DNA of 64,000 nt from Terebella lapidaria. Taxonomy: Eukaryota > Annelida > Polychaeta > Terebellida > Terebellidae. Of the stretch, positions 24,947 through 36,904 are shown piece after piece. The position numbers were made by a program, and so were the translations under genes. The stretch lies in assembly GCA_949152475.1 (NCBI GenBank), contig OX424563.1:6421001-6485000 (forward strand), written 5' to 3'. The notes under the pieces are model-generated. The model saw nothing but the letters and a program-made list of their open reading frames with translations. It made no database searches and was not told the DNA's origin. Within the stretch, counting starts at the first letter, position 1; the number at the start of each line of letters is the position of its first letter.

Positions 24947-25557
24947 TATGAGCGTACTGTTACAGATTGTCTGCATGGCCACATCGACAGCAATTAGATC
25001 GATTTTGTTCAGAAGGTCAAACGTCTGGTACCAGCTTCTATGTAAGAGCAGCAATTTTAGAATGTTCTCACGTGACCATGAAGAAAAAAACAAGACTTAC
25101 TGCATTTAAAAACTAAATTAGTCCTCAACACAATATGAAATAAATATGTTCCATTCTTGTCTTGGTCGCATTAAATGGGAAAACATTATTTTGAAAATTT
25201 TCACGTCAATTTGGATACCTTAGTAGAAGAGAACAACAGTTATCCCAACACCACAGCCAATAATATACCCAATTGTTTCTAGTCCCGGTGTGATAACTAT
25301 GAGTGTATTGCAGGGTACAGACTGGTCTGTATCGGATAGCGATTAGGTCTATCTTGTTAAGAAGGCCAGCGTCTCATACCAGGCTCTATGTCAGGGCAGC
25401 TACATATATAATCAGCTATTTTAAAATGTTTTCACGTGAACATACTGCAAAATAACATGACTTGCCGCGTCTGAAAAGTAAATCGTCAACACCACGTGAA
25501 TATGTTTCTTCCCCGTTTTGGTCACATTAAATGGAATGGTTTTGAATGTTTTCAGCC
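24947..25557 (+). repeat. Diverged local duplication (offset 351 bp)
   Basis: About 260 bp starting TATGAG at 24,947 recurs starting at 25,298, in the same order. Shared landmarks are a GATCGATT / GGTCTATC pair, GTTCAGAAGGTCA / GTTAAGAAGGCCA, TTCACGTGA-like and CATTAAATGG. The copies differ at roughly a quarter of positions by eye, so the duplication is old. No coding potential is evident. Confidence 0.65.
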
Positions 25558-26271
25558 GATTTATAGATCTGAATGAAACAACAAAAGTAAAGTGATCCCG
25601 ACATCAGATCCAACGAGACAATCAGAGATTGGAGACCATCGCCCCTTCAGATTTAGTTACTAAAATTAAAGATATGACCCTTTCATATTCTACCTGGGCG
25701 ATCATAAGAGCTTTTGGTATCAAATGTATCAAATGGTGCGGAATTGGCCACAGAACAGACAAAAATCGTGGAAGAAATATTCATCAATAAATGTAGAGTC
25801 CTTGAGATGTTTCTATTTTGACCATATTCTCCACCACGACCTGAATTCTTGATACTGACCTCCCAAACTTCGTAGGCTTTGTCAGATCTATACTGCATAC
25901 TTTGTGTTCAACATTCTATTGAATATCTTCAGTGGGTTTGAAAATACTACAACTTGAAATATTACGAATTGGTGGTTTTAGCTGATGGTCCTTACATATT
26001 CGAACCTGGGCGATAATGGAGAGTTTTCACAGTACGACCATCGGTCATACAGCAAATGATAATTGAGTATGAAAAAATACAAAATTAATAGTAAAAATCA
26101 GTCATGAATATAAGCAGAGTTATTGCAACTTTTCGATTTTGACCTTTTCTGTGACCCTGACGTTGTCGTTCAATATTGAGCTGTAAAATTTTACAGTATT
26201 ATTTCTATCATCAAGGCACGTTTTCCGAACCGAAAAACGGTTTTAAAAGATTAAAAACTGACTTCATAATA

Positions 26272-26825
26272 CTCAATTCAATTCAATTCAAAAATATTTA
26301 TTCAACATTCACATGCACATATACAGGATTCACACATTAACAAAAAAAGAATGTTGAAGGGGAGAATACTAGAAGATGCAGCTTATAAATGTATCTCCCA
26401 TGAGATAGGGGATATGGTTTTCAATCTCCGAACATTCATAAATCATAAAATCATACGAACATCACTAACCCAGATTTTACATCCATTTTCGTCGGAAACT
26501 TTCAATAAATTATACATTGCATTTTTTATGTTTTTACATCTCCATTTTGGACAATACTGGGCCAGAATTTGATACATTTCACATTATATATTACTTTCAA
26601 CGGTTTCCTTCCCAAGACTCCAAGTGCTGCAGAATTGGGTGTGCTACAAGAGACCCCCAATATATACTTGCAAGATTTTCTATATACAATCTCAATCTTT
26701 TCGCGCCATTGAATACCCCATATTTCCGCACCATATACCAAAATGGGAACATTTATTTCATCAAAGAGATCAAGAGAAAGATTGACTGGAATGCAGCCAA
26801 TATTTTTAATGAAATGCTTTAACAT
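26272..26825 (-). pseudogene. LINE reverse transcriptase, 3'-end fragment
   Basis: The minus-strand frame 26825-26526 (99 codons) contains PILVYGAEIWG, then a KYILGV motif and GRKPL, the conserved stretch after the catalytic core in the C-terminal part of many non-LTR (LINE) ORF2 proteins. Downstream (lower coordinates) the frame decays. The element then ends with AATAAA on the minus strand (TTTATT at 26297-26302) and a short (TTGAA)n tail at about 26,273-26,290, a typical LINE 3' end. It is a 5'-truncated, dead copy inside the proposed intron of the RGWamide gene and in antisense to it. Confidence 0.75.
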
Positions 26826-29320
26826 GAAATAACCATTTCTGTTTGAAAAACACGAGACATCGGTTTACAATAATACATTTTACAAATGAGACATGTGTTT
26901 TGAGGGAACATTTATTCTACAGAGTAGAAAGAGAACAAACACATGAAGCATAGAGATTAATATTTTGCCCATATATGTCCTGAGGGTCTTGGAAAGAGCT
27001 GAAAACGAAATAGGGGGGGGGGGGGTCACTCAACATAAGATCGACTTGTGTGATGTCGTTTTGTTCAGCATATAACTAATACATTTTGTAGCAACTGTAT
27101 GTAAGAATTTCTCTCCCGAGCAGAATCTTTGAGACGAAAGCAACCGTCTGATCCAAATAGATAAACAACTTGAAATATAGAGGACTTGTCACTTTAGTAG
27201 TGAACGCCATACTAAAAAAATCATGTATATATGCGCTAAATGAACAAAATGAACTTTTGAATTTACAGCACTTTTTAATGGGAGTTGACTTTAAAGCACT
27301 TGTAGATGAAATGTGAATAACTTCATGTTGAATATGTATGAATGGCATCGTGAGAAAGTTAACAACTTGAAAACATACAAATAGTTAGTTTTCGAGAATG
27401 TTAAATAGCTTTCGATGTTTGTAGTCTTGACTGAGGGTGCGTGTCAAACTACGTGTCTCACGAAGTCACATCAGCGTGTTTCTTCGTGCGCTTTCGTGCA
27501 TATCATGATAACTTTTCTTTCATGCATTCTTTCTTTCACTGGTTCTTATCGTAACTTGAAATTTTATCATTTGGTATGTACATTTTAGGGAGTGATTACA
27601 GCACATAAATAATAGTGCGATAGACCAGTTTTCCTGAAATAACTGCTTTCAGACACATTGTAAATGAAAATATTCTATATTCTTTTGTTTCCTCTAAAAG
27701 AAACAAAGAATTTACGTTGATGCTCGTTGCAGGCCGTTTCTTAACTGTTTGCCCACATACTGAGGTATGTTATTTTGAAAGCTGGTAAATAGATCTTTGG
27801 TGATTTATGCGCAGTAATGTGTATCCCAATTATGTTTTTAAAATATTATTTGCATCACAGCACCTATTTATGTTAAGAATATATTAGCAAATATATTAGC
27901 ATTGTTGCACGTAATTGGATGGGTAAGAACCTTGTTTCTTTTTAGTGGTAATGTTCGAAAACATTGAGTTGTTTTATTTCAAGAATCTGCATGTTTTGAG
28001 TCCCATACATCATGTGTTTGTGTCATATTGTTGTTACTTGTATCAGTTGTTACTTGTCATATTGAAGCAGGACCAAATACCTATCATTTGGTGGAAAAAA
28101 AATTGAATTAGAGCAGAAACCTGTGAATAGAGAATAATTTAGTAACCATGCTGTCCTATGAAATTGTACTCAGCAACATTGCGCGGTGATACTCAAAACT
28201 GTCTCTTCAAGGTTTAGAGTTAGAAATCCGGAAAGACATAACTGAAAGCCAAAAAGGTTAGTAATATTCCAATATTTTCTTCTTCATTTAATTGAATAAG
28301 AGTATTATCATAAAACATCGGGTTAGATGTAGAAATATCCAGGATACTCTTTATGTCTCGTAAAATAAATGACGGCAATATGATATCATGTGAGCATTAC
28401 AGGGGTAGTGTCCAGCAGTAAATTTCCATCGGAACAATTGTCGTGGCCACTTAAGACATATAATGAAGCACTGAAGTCATGCGATAATCGGTTCAAAAGA
28501 TATGCAGACCTGAGAATTCGTCACAAAGGTGTGTTACAGTAATCAAAATAGGTTTAATATAACCACACTGGTGAACCCGTCATGTCGAAAAATATTGGAA
28601 TATGATGCACGTAACGAATGGAATATGATTAGTCACGACTGGGATTTGATGCTGACAGACATTGGGTATGATAATATATTTACTTGCGCTGTTAATTTGT
28701 CAAGAAAGTTTTGAGACCTTACAAAGGCACCTATTTAGATATGTGAGGGATAATGAACATATATAGTTCAGGCAAATCAGGTGTGGAAGTAATAAATGTC
28801 GAAGAATAACCTGAAACTGGCAAAAAAAGTACAAATCTGTTAAAAAAACACTTGACAATAGGAGTATATAAAAGTTTAAAAAATAACAACATCGTAGCGA
28901 TGGTAAGTAGGCCTATCACGATATTTAACAATACTGGCGCCAACAAAGAGAATAAATACAGAATCGATCAAGGAGAATCTCATTCTTGTCGTGACTGGAA
29001 TATGATATCGTCAACTGAATTTCGTGGCTGAATTCTGACTTGCGTGGCTAAAAACGGCGATATTTCATTTTCGAAAAGCAGCAAATCGATCTCCGGTGGC
29101 ATATACACTGGGTCTCATCTGTCCATGGACAGTTTGGTTGTTTACGACATTTAGTCAGTAAACAATTAAACTATCGCATAATATTCCAATCTTGAGGGAG
29201 ATTCGTCCTACAAAGTTTTGGAAAAAAATTCTTTCACTGAGTTCAATACTGTCAAACTGTTGCCAAAATTATCATACCGAACACTATTTGATTGAAAACA
29301 ATGTTTGTTTCCATGATTGG
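26826..29320. other. Intronic AT-rich sequence; nothing recognised
   Basis: No gene or clear repeat was noticed apart from a G run near 27,012-27,025. Short open frames have no supporting motif. Confidence 0.45.
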
Positions 29321-29745
29321 ATCTCAGAAAATTGACCCAAGGGCGAAGAAAGGTTTCCGGAGGAAAGTATATGTAGTTTTAAGCCATCAAAGTCTGAAAT
29401 GGTAATTTTTTCCGACAAAATGACCATTTCACCTTCCAAAGTCATCAAAGGTCGAAAAGTACAGTATCACTACTCAAATCGTATGATTTCCTGTTTGATT
29501 GTGGCAATAACTAAGCTCTATCTACATGCAATCTAAGAGTACAATCCACACTGCTCTTATCATAAGGAAAAAAATGGCCAAAAATTCCATTTTTTTTTCA
29601 AAGCGACAGACAGACAAACAGACAGACCCAAATACGATACCCTCTCCCTCTATTGGGTAGAGGGTTATAATACACCCAGTTAATTTTCGGTGTGGAGTTA
29701 AGGAACAATTTGTGTATATTATTCGAAGGAACTTCATATCAAAAG
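29321..29745 (+). mobile_element. Dispersed repeat family A, partial copy
   Basis: The series TAAGCTCTATCT, GAGTACA, AAGGAAAAAAATGGCC and TTTTTTTCAAAG at 29,513-29,605 matches the order seen at 62,430-62,530 and 62,880-62,985. It is followed by a GACAGACAGACAAACAGACA run and a CTCTATTGGGTAGAGGG hairpin, which differ from the other copies. Confidence 0.55.
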
Positions 29746-30008
29746 ATATTTTTGTTAGTACTTCGATTTATTACAAACAAGAATGTAGCAATAACCTTCT
29801 CTGTGAAGTAAATAACTAATGCAATAAGCGGGTCTAAACCATTATTCAATAGTGAAAAATAGTATTAATACCAGCAGCGGGATTGCTCTGGAATTATCGA
29901 TGAAGCAGTTTATTACTGAGTGAGTGAAGAGCTGGTTTGTGTCGTTGCAGGCGGAGGCGCGAAGACGTGACAAGTGTGGCCTGTAGCCGGGGTGTCCCGT
30001 GAGTCCAC
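29746..30008. other. Intronic spacer
   Basis: Sequence between the family A copy and the 80-bp minisatellite. No feature noticed. Confidence 0.4.
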
Positions 30009-31165
30009 AGGGTAACAGGTAGGTACCTGAGTGGCCCATATCGGGAACCTAGAAACAACCATCACCCCACACCCCACACCCCACACCCTCACCCCGTCCT
30101 TCACCCTTGTCAAAAAGGTAACAGGGGAATTGCCCATATCAGGTACCCTAGGAATAACTCTACCCACCGAGCCCTCACGTTCGCCAACAGGGTAACAGGT
30201 GAGTCGCCGACCCTGGGCACCCTAGAAACAACAGAACCCCATCCACCTGGCCCTCACACACGCCGACAGGATAACAGGTGAGTCGCCGAACCTGGGCTCC
30301 GTAGAAACAACACAACCGCCACCCAACGGGCCCTGACGCGCACCAGCCGGGTGACAGGTGAATGGCCGACCCTGGGACACCCTGGAAACAACACAACCCC
30401 CGCCCCCCACGGGATCCTCACGCAGGCAAACAGATTGATAGGTGAGTCGCCGACCTTGGGGCACCCTAGAGACAACCCAACTCCTACCCGTCGGGTCACC
30501 ACGCACACCAACAGGGTAACAGGTGAGTCGCCGACCCGCGACACCATTCAAACAACACAACCCCCACCCACTCGGCCCTCACATACATCAACAGGGTAAC
30601 AGGTGAGTCGCCGACCCCGCGGCACCCTACAAACAACACAACCCCACCCACTCGGCCCTCACATACATCAACAGGGTAACAGGTGAGTCGCCGACCCCGC
30701 GGCACCATTCAAACAACACAACCCACCCTCCTGGGCCTCACACACGCCAACATGGTAACAGGTGAGTGATCCACCAGGGACCCTTAAAAATATCCTCACT
30801 TCCACCAACCACTTCCACCGGTTAGTCGCCGACCCGCGACATCATTCAAACAACACAACCGTCACCCAACGGGCCCTGACGCGCACCAGCCGGGTGACAG
30901 GTGAGTGGCTGACCCTTGGACACCCTGGAAACAACACAACCCACCCCCACGGGGTTCCCACGCAGGCAAACAGATTAAGAGGTGAGTCGCCGACCTTGGG
31001 GCACCCTAGAGACAACCCAACTCCTACCCGTCGGGTCCCCACGCACGCAAACAGGGTAACAGGTGAGTCGCCGACCCCGCGGCACCATTCAAACAACACA
31101 ACACAACCCACCCTCCTGGGCCTCACACACGCCAACAGGGTAGCAGGTGAGTGATCCACCAGGGA
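30009..31165 (+). repeat. 80-bp minisatellite carrying a 5' splice site per unit
   Basis: The units are 79-84 bp where regular (starts of GGTGAGT at 30198, 30277, 30357, 30441, 30522, 30602, 30682). Each has AACAGGTGAGTCGCCGACC, then a CACCCT or CACCATTC segment, ACAACACAACC and a CTCACAC-rich end. CAGGTGAGT, a perfect U1-type 5' splice site, occurs exactly at least nine times on the plus strand. The first two units are diverged. The array lies in the proposed RGWamide intron, on the sense strand, about 1.6 kb before the proposed terminal exon. A C-rich run follows at 31,225-31,260. Confidence 0.92.
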
Positions 31166-31260
31166 CCCTTAAAAATATCCCTACTTCCACCAACCACTTC
31201 CACCAACACTACGAGGCAATCACCCCTCCCCCTCCCCTCTCCCTCCCCCCCCCCACCCCT

Positions 31261-32781
31261 CCGGGCCCGAGTCCGGCTCCTTGTTACTTACCATGTATAA
31301 GAATATCTAGGGCTATGTGGTCGGCTGGATCCAATTACGTGATTAATTGAAAGAGCGAAATGACACAACATCAAGAACCGTACTTGTATTCTTTTTTGTC
31401 GTGGCCCATCCCTGGATACCACAGCATGCATGAAACTTAATAACTAGCAATACTAGTTAAATTGTAGCAAACTTTGAAATGTTAATATTGGAGTGAATAC
31501 TGCCACCATAAAATATTGGCGTGGGCGTAGCCAGTTAAAACAATATGTAGGTGACATAGAAGTCGACATAACCAGATGACGTTCTCAGTGACTCGAGAGT
31601 AGTTCAGTAAGTTGGAGGGCTGGAAAAGTCTCGTATCCGCCAGCGAGGGCATAGCCGGCTAATTGTTAGACAAAGCAGGGGCCACTGAAACATTAACAAG
31701 GTGACAATTCCGCTCAGAGTGACAAAGTAATTGATAGAGAAAGAGATTCCGAGGTAGAGGATCCTTGGGATGGTTTGAGAGGGTCAATCCTATCGTAATT
31801 ACGGTGTGATAATATTGGGGAGCTTAGTGGTGGCTTACATGAGGTGGTATTGTTGAGAGGTCTCTCTGCCTAGTGAGAGCAGATCTTGGCAGGCCCGAGG
31901 CCCTCTTAAGACGGGGCTTACACGATAGGACGGGATAATTGGACAGTGGACTGAGCAATTGTGTGGGAGGGCGGCGTTCTGACAGACAGGAATTATTCCA
32001 TCGACGAACAATGATCAGCTGAAGCAATTTTTGTCCTTCGGAATCTGACATTCGAACTTGAAACCATGAAACTTAATCCCCGACGTAATGTGGTAGCCCA
32101 GACCAATTGATGCCCGCGTTCTTTTGACAAATATCCATGAACTGTTTGTACCCTTTGTTATTTTTTAACAAAACAAAGGTTCCGAAACTAGTAAGGGATA
32201 TTTATATCAATATCGACATGGATGGCATATATTCATTCAATTTGAATATAGCGTATCAAGAGCCAACACCAGTCACTGTGTCAACATAGATGAGTCGGAT
32301 CAGCAGAAATAACACGAATTATTGGTCTATAGTAACTGTAAAATTACAGGTAAATCATAAAAAAAATTCACATTCACAGACACGATTTTGTGTAGACTGT
32401 GTGTGATCCAATCACAAACCAAAGTGGTATACCCCCACATAAGTATACCTGTCCAATCACAAACCAAAGTGCTACTGAGTTGATGGTATCAACGATAATG
32501 ATGGAATAAGAGTTATGGTGTGATATGCGAAAGTCAATATATACAATACAATATATAGTTGCCTTGCCAAGATAAAAAATATTATAAACTTCTTTTGAAA
32601 AATTCTCAGTGCAATTGACTTCCATCCACCAAATGTGTTCAGTAACATTTCAGAATTGACATTTCAAATTCATATAAAGTTTTCAAAAATTTGCACAAAG
32701 TGTCTCAAGATAACCGGAATATGTATATGCACATGTGATATTTTTCAGTACAATGTTTTTTGTTTTGTTGTTGTTTTTCAG
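31261..32781 (+). other. End of proposed intron, with acceptor
   Basis: Mostly unique sequence. A 19-bp stretch beginning CCAATCACAAACC occurs twice, 46 bp apart (about 32,408 and 32,454). The segment ends in a strong T-rich tract and CAG (32,755-32,781), a good 3' splice site. Confidence 0.5.
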
Positions 32782-32949
32782 AACCAACTGCAAATAATAT
32801 TTCGGCAACACCTGACAGACCAGATAGTAAACAAGCACCTGTATAAGGCGATGACCTGCAACCCTTCTCGCACAGTTCCTCGTGTCTTGTGCGTTACCAA
32901 GCAACGTAGATGTAATATGTATCTATACCTCACATGTACATGTCCTTGA
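32782..32949 (+). CDS. Proposed terminal exon of the RGWamide precursor
   Basis: This is an inferred exon. A 25-base T-rich tract ending in CAG (acceptor AG at 32780-32781) is followed by 55 open codons and a TGA at 32947-32949, then AATAAA at 32971-32976. Read in phase 0, as the donor at 12128 requires, it would add residues 214-268. They begin NQLQIIFRQHL, which extends the helix started by NEVLSYVYKAVE in exon 1, and include Cys residues that could pair with the one before the helix. A second frame also reads 20 codons before a stop, and the last residues (YLYLTCTCP) look less protein-like. The intron would be 20.7 kb. It could instead be the last exon of another transcript. Confidence 0.45.
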   Translation, partial: NQLQIIFRQHLTDQIVNKHLYKAMTCNPSRTVPRVLCVTKQRRCNMYLYLTCTCP

Positions 32950-32970
32950 TTAGTTTTAAAGCATTTGTTT

Positions 32971-32976
32971 AATAAA
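32971..32976 (+). terminator. Polyadenylation signal after the proposed terminal exon
   Basis: AATAAA 22 bases after the TGA. A second AATAAA lies at 33175-33180. Confidence 0.5.
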
Positions 32977-34940
32977 GCTATCCTTACATATAAGAGTAGT
33001 TATATGCTGACATATAATCGTTTATGTATCATATAGACACGACGTTATACAAAGACGTCACTGACTGGGTTTTGTACATTTTGTTTATAACGATTTCTTT
33101 TAGTCCTTTCGTTTGTTAACTTATATATAATAGTAAATGTTGCTTATCGTTGTTTTTATACAAATAATCAGGATAATAAAGTATTCTTGAAAGAACTGTG
33201 TCTGATTGAGGTTGTGTGTATACCCAGAGTTAACCACGCTATTCGCTGGACATTGCATGTGAGCACAAATACAGCTTGTAACTCGATAAATAAATGGCTG
33301 TTGTCGAATATTGTATTATTTTGAACAACTATATAACTCCTAACAAGAACATGATACACTGGATTGATTGACATTAATCTGCCAGTGGTCAGTATCAACT
33401 CAAATCATTTCCTGAGGTATCTTTGATTCATTAGTAGATTAGCACAGTAGTTCCAGTGGGATCTTAGGACTAATGTGTTTATTCGTATCACGCAAATATA
33501 CACAGTACTAGCGCTGTATTTTGTACATTGAAGACACATGTGCACAAGATTCAATAGTTACGAACCTCGGTTTTTGTAGGCCATCAAGCCAGTACCAAAT
33601 GTGAAGGATTCGAGATGGACGATGTTAAGTTAGATCGGAAAATATATGAACAACGATAACTTATTAAGGAGGTATTCTGGAAATAATGAGCATATTTTAA
33701 GAAATGATTTGTGACATTGGTATATCCATTACGAGGATGCAAAGATTTCTTACTATGACACACAGTCGACTGTGCATAACACTGAAGTCGACTGTGCATA
33801 AACAATTTAAAAAATTCTAAAGACACTTATTTGCTGATCCAATTCTGAATACAGCGCACAATCCAAGAACATGTAGTGAACATAACATATGTTCCATAAA
33901 TACGATATACGATAAATGATTACAGTGTTCTGAGCAGACATGATACCGGCTCGTACCATCCTAGTGGTGACGTCCACAGAACTTCTTGCACTTAACGATC
34001 AGGTGTGGCTTCACGTGAACTTTGCAAGACTTCGACTTGTTTCATATGAAATAACATATTCATGTGCAGTATATATATATGTACTGATTATTTTCAATCA
34101 TGGGCCTGTATCCCCCCCCCCCCCCCGCCCTCAGAAATAATATACTAGATGCGAACTCCAAAACACATGAACTCCACGTTGACCGTTCAAGATTATCGCG
34201 ACCTGAAGTCAATTCAAGATCACGAAAAACTGTGAAGCTATGTTTTCTCTGTTCATAATAAAGTTCTAATTGTAAACATGGTTTTCAAAGGATTCGTATC
34301 GTATTATTTCATAATTGCTTAATGCTTTTTATACAAATCTTTGCTCTACCAGGCCGCATTGTCATGAGCAAATACAAGGGTTCCTTAAGTTATTAAAGTA
34401 ATTAAATTTAAGTTATTCACAATATCCACTACATTTTTTCATGCTCATGAATCAACCTTAATCTCTAACTACAAGCGTATTGATGACATAGGCCAATTGA
34501 CACACTTGACGTCAGACGGGACTTCACCACTGAAGACCGTCTAAGGTCAAGTTCAGGGTCTTCAACAAATCCACCATACAAATGTATATGATTTCTCATA
34601 CGGTCAAAATGTACGAGCGAATAGTCTGTAGAGGGCAAATGACACATTTCAAATCATATGCGACCTCGAATTTTGAAATAAAGTGCAAGGTACTCAAAAG
34701 TTCGACCATATATGTCTCTCTATTTGCTCATAATACAAACCAAAGATTGTCTGCAGAGGCTCATTTGAACATTCCAAGTCAGATGTGACCTTGATACTAA
34801 ACACTCAAAGTCGTCTGAAATCGAGGTCACCAGAGATTCAAGTTTTTTGTCATACTTTTGCTAAATCGGAAAAGATGTCACTGAATAGATTCTGAAAAAA
34901 CGACCGAAAATCCAATATTGGCCGCAAACACGCTTTTATG
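32977..34940. other. Intergenic; weak repeats
   Basis: GTCGACTGTGCATAA occurs twice near 33,764 and 33,788. A C run lies near 34,112-34,125. From about 34,500 the text resembles family A style sequence (ACACTCAAAG, AAGGTCA, GAGGTCACC) without a clear alignment. No gene is seen. Confidence 0.4.
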
Positions 34941-35141
34941 GAAGCCCATAGGTGACATGTGCGGGAAAAATGCTTCCACGTGTGAACGTGGTAACCTAGG
35001 ACTTTCCACATGTGAACGCAATAGCCTAAACTGTTTCCACTTGCGAACGTGATAGTGTTAAATGCTTCCACGTTCGAACGTGCTAGCTTGTTGCTGGAAA
35101 AGACATAGAATTTTTTTACGCACATGTCACCTATGGGCTTC
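34941..35141. mobile_element. Small element: 23-bp perfect inverted repeats around palindromic units
   Basis: 34941-34963 is the exact reverse complement of 35119-35141. Between them are four roughly 36-bp units, each of the type TTCCACGTGTGAACGTG (also TTCCACATGTGAACGCA, TTCCACTTGCGAACGTG and TTCCACGTTCGAACGTG), each itself near-palindromic. The design, terminal repeats around palindromic tandem units, is the same as in the 4239-5624 element but the sequences are unrelated. Confidence 0.8.
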
Positions 35142-36289
35142 TGTACGCTTTCTATCAAATGAATTTGTGGCTTATGAAACAGTCGTATTATATAGTCCTT
35201 AGGCCATTTTCCTCTAGACCTCTAAAATAGGTTTTCGTCGCCAAATCGGGCATATTAGGTTTCTTGGTGTCATTCTGTAGGTTTTCATGTCAGGAAAAAT
35301 AACCTTCTGAAAAAACCTTCTGAACAATGGAAAAAATAACTTTTTCCAAGATGGCCGCCGTGTCCGATCAAAAAGTTTGTTTTTGTTTTTTCTCTGCTTC
35401 TAGACAAGCTAGAAGTGTAATCATGGTGTCCTTTCTTAGGTTATGAAGGTTGAGGAATCCAATGAAATACATTTCAAGAACATTTATGCGTTATTTCAAT
35501 TGAAAAACTACAATTTGACTGGTATTCGAACGTCAGAAATAGCGACTTGCGGAGGAAGTCAGTTTTAAATGTAACTGAGTTATTCATTACCAGGTATTAC
35601 CATTTTGTACAAAACAACTCCATGAATGAATCATCAACATATCAGTATATGCACATCCAAATTATATAAAGGGAAGTGGAACAATGGCCATATAGATTAT
35701 ATGCTATCTACTTGTTGAACATTCGTTTCTAAGATTGTCTTGTTTTTTTTTCTACTTCATATTTAATACTCTATATGTGAAACAAATAAATTTGGCAATT
35801 GTTGTACAACATATATAGGGCCTAACACATGTGGTTGAGTTCAATCATAGTCAATTTCCTCTCTAGATGTATCTGCAACAATTTCATCTGAATGTGTGAT
35901 TCGTCAAGAAACCTTGAAATCAAGCCGAGCGTTGATCTTTGAGTCGGCCCAGCCGACTCCGTGTTCGGGTAAACAGATGGAATGAAACCGAACTTAGAGA
36001 ATTTCAAGAAGTAAAGTCAACCAAAGTTGAACATAGAATTGATTGGAAGACCAGTTGGGTAAAATAAAGCTAATGACGACAGAGATAGCTCAGAACCCAA
36101 GCTATCAACTGAACAACCAGACAAAGAGGAAGAGGTCGATGAGGAAAGCGGACTAAAACCCGAATGGTTGGCGATCCTGACTTGGCGCAGGCGAGGAGTG
36201 ACTGCAGACCAAACCCGCTACCACCCGAAACGGCGTGCAGCCAGGGAACCGACGTCACCCGAAACAACCCAAAGCCAGAGTGCCGAAGT

Positions 36290-36862
36290 TATTCGAGACA
36301 AACTGCAGCCGGACTACAGCCGGAGAACAAGAGTCTGCCGAGTGAGCATTCCAGCTGGAGAATCAGAGTCAGACGAGTGAGCATTCCAGCTGGAGAACCA
36401 GAGTCAGCCAAACGACCCCTACAGCCAGAGAATCAAAGTCGGCCAAGTGACTATTCCGGATCTGATGGAGAACCAGAGTCAGTCGAGTGACCCCTGCACC
36501 AGGAGAACCAGAATCAGCCAAGCCACCCCTGCATCTGGAGAACTATAGTCAGCCGAGCAACCATTCCAGCCGAAAAACCACAGTAAGCTGAACGACCTGC
36601 AGCCAGAGAACCAGAGTCAGCCGAGTGACCATTCCAGATGGAGAACTTGAGTCAGTCGAGCTGCCGAATGACCCTTGCACCCGGAGAACCAGAGTCAGCC
36701 GAGTGACCATTCCAGACGGAGAACCAGAGACAGTCGAGCGGCCATTCTAGCCGGAGAACCAGAGTCAGATGAACGACCCCTGCAGTCGGAAAACCAGAGT
36801 CAGCCGAGTGACCATTCCAGAAGGAGAACCAGATTCAGCCAAGCGGCTATTCCAGCCTGAGA
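36290..36862 (+). repeat. 35-bp minisatellite
   Basis: Repeats of GGAGAACCAGAGTCAGCC followed by GAGTGACCATTCCAG, with irregular units. One measured spacing is 35 bp (36683 to 36718). The period is not a multiple of three, so the reading frame shifts each unit, which argues against a repeat-bearing protein even though frames rich in PENQSQPSDHS stay open. Confidence 0.8.
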
Positions 36863-36904
36863 CCCAACCCAACGAACATATGCTACTACTATACAAAATA
36901 TGTA

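Noticed and set aside
36164..36860. Repeat protein with PENQSQPSDHS units
   Set aside because: The 35-bp period shifts frame each unit, and frames break often.
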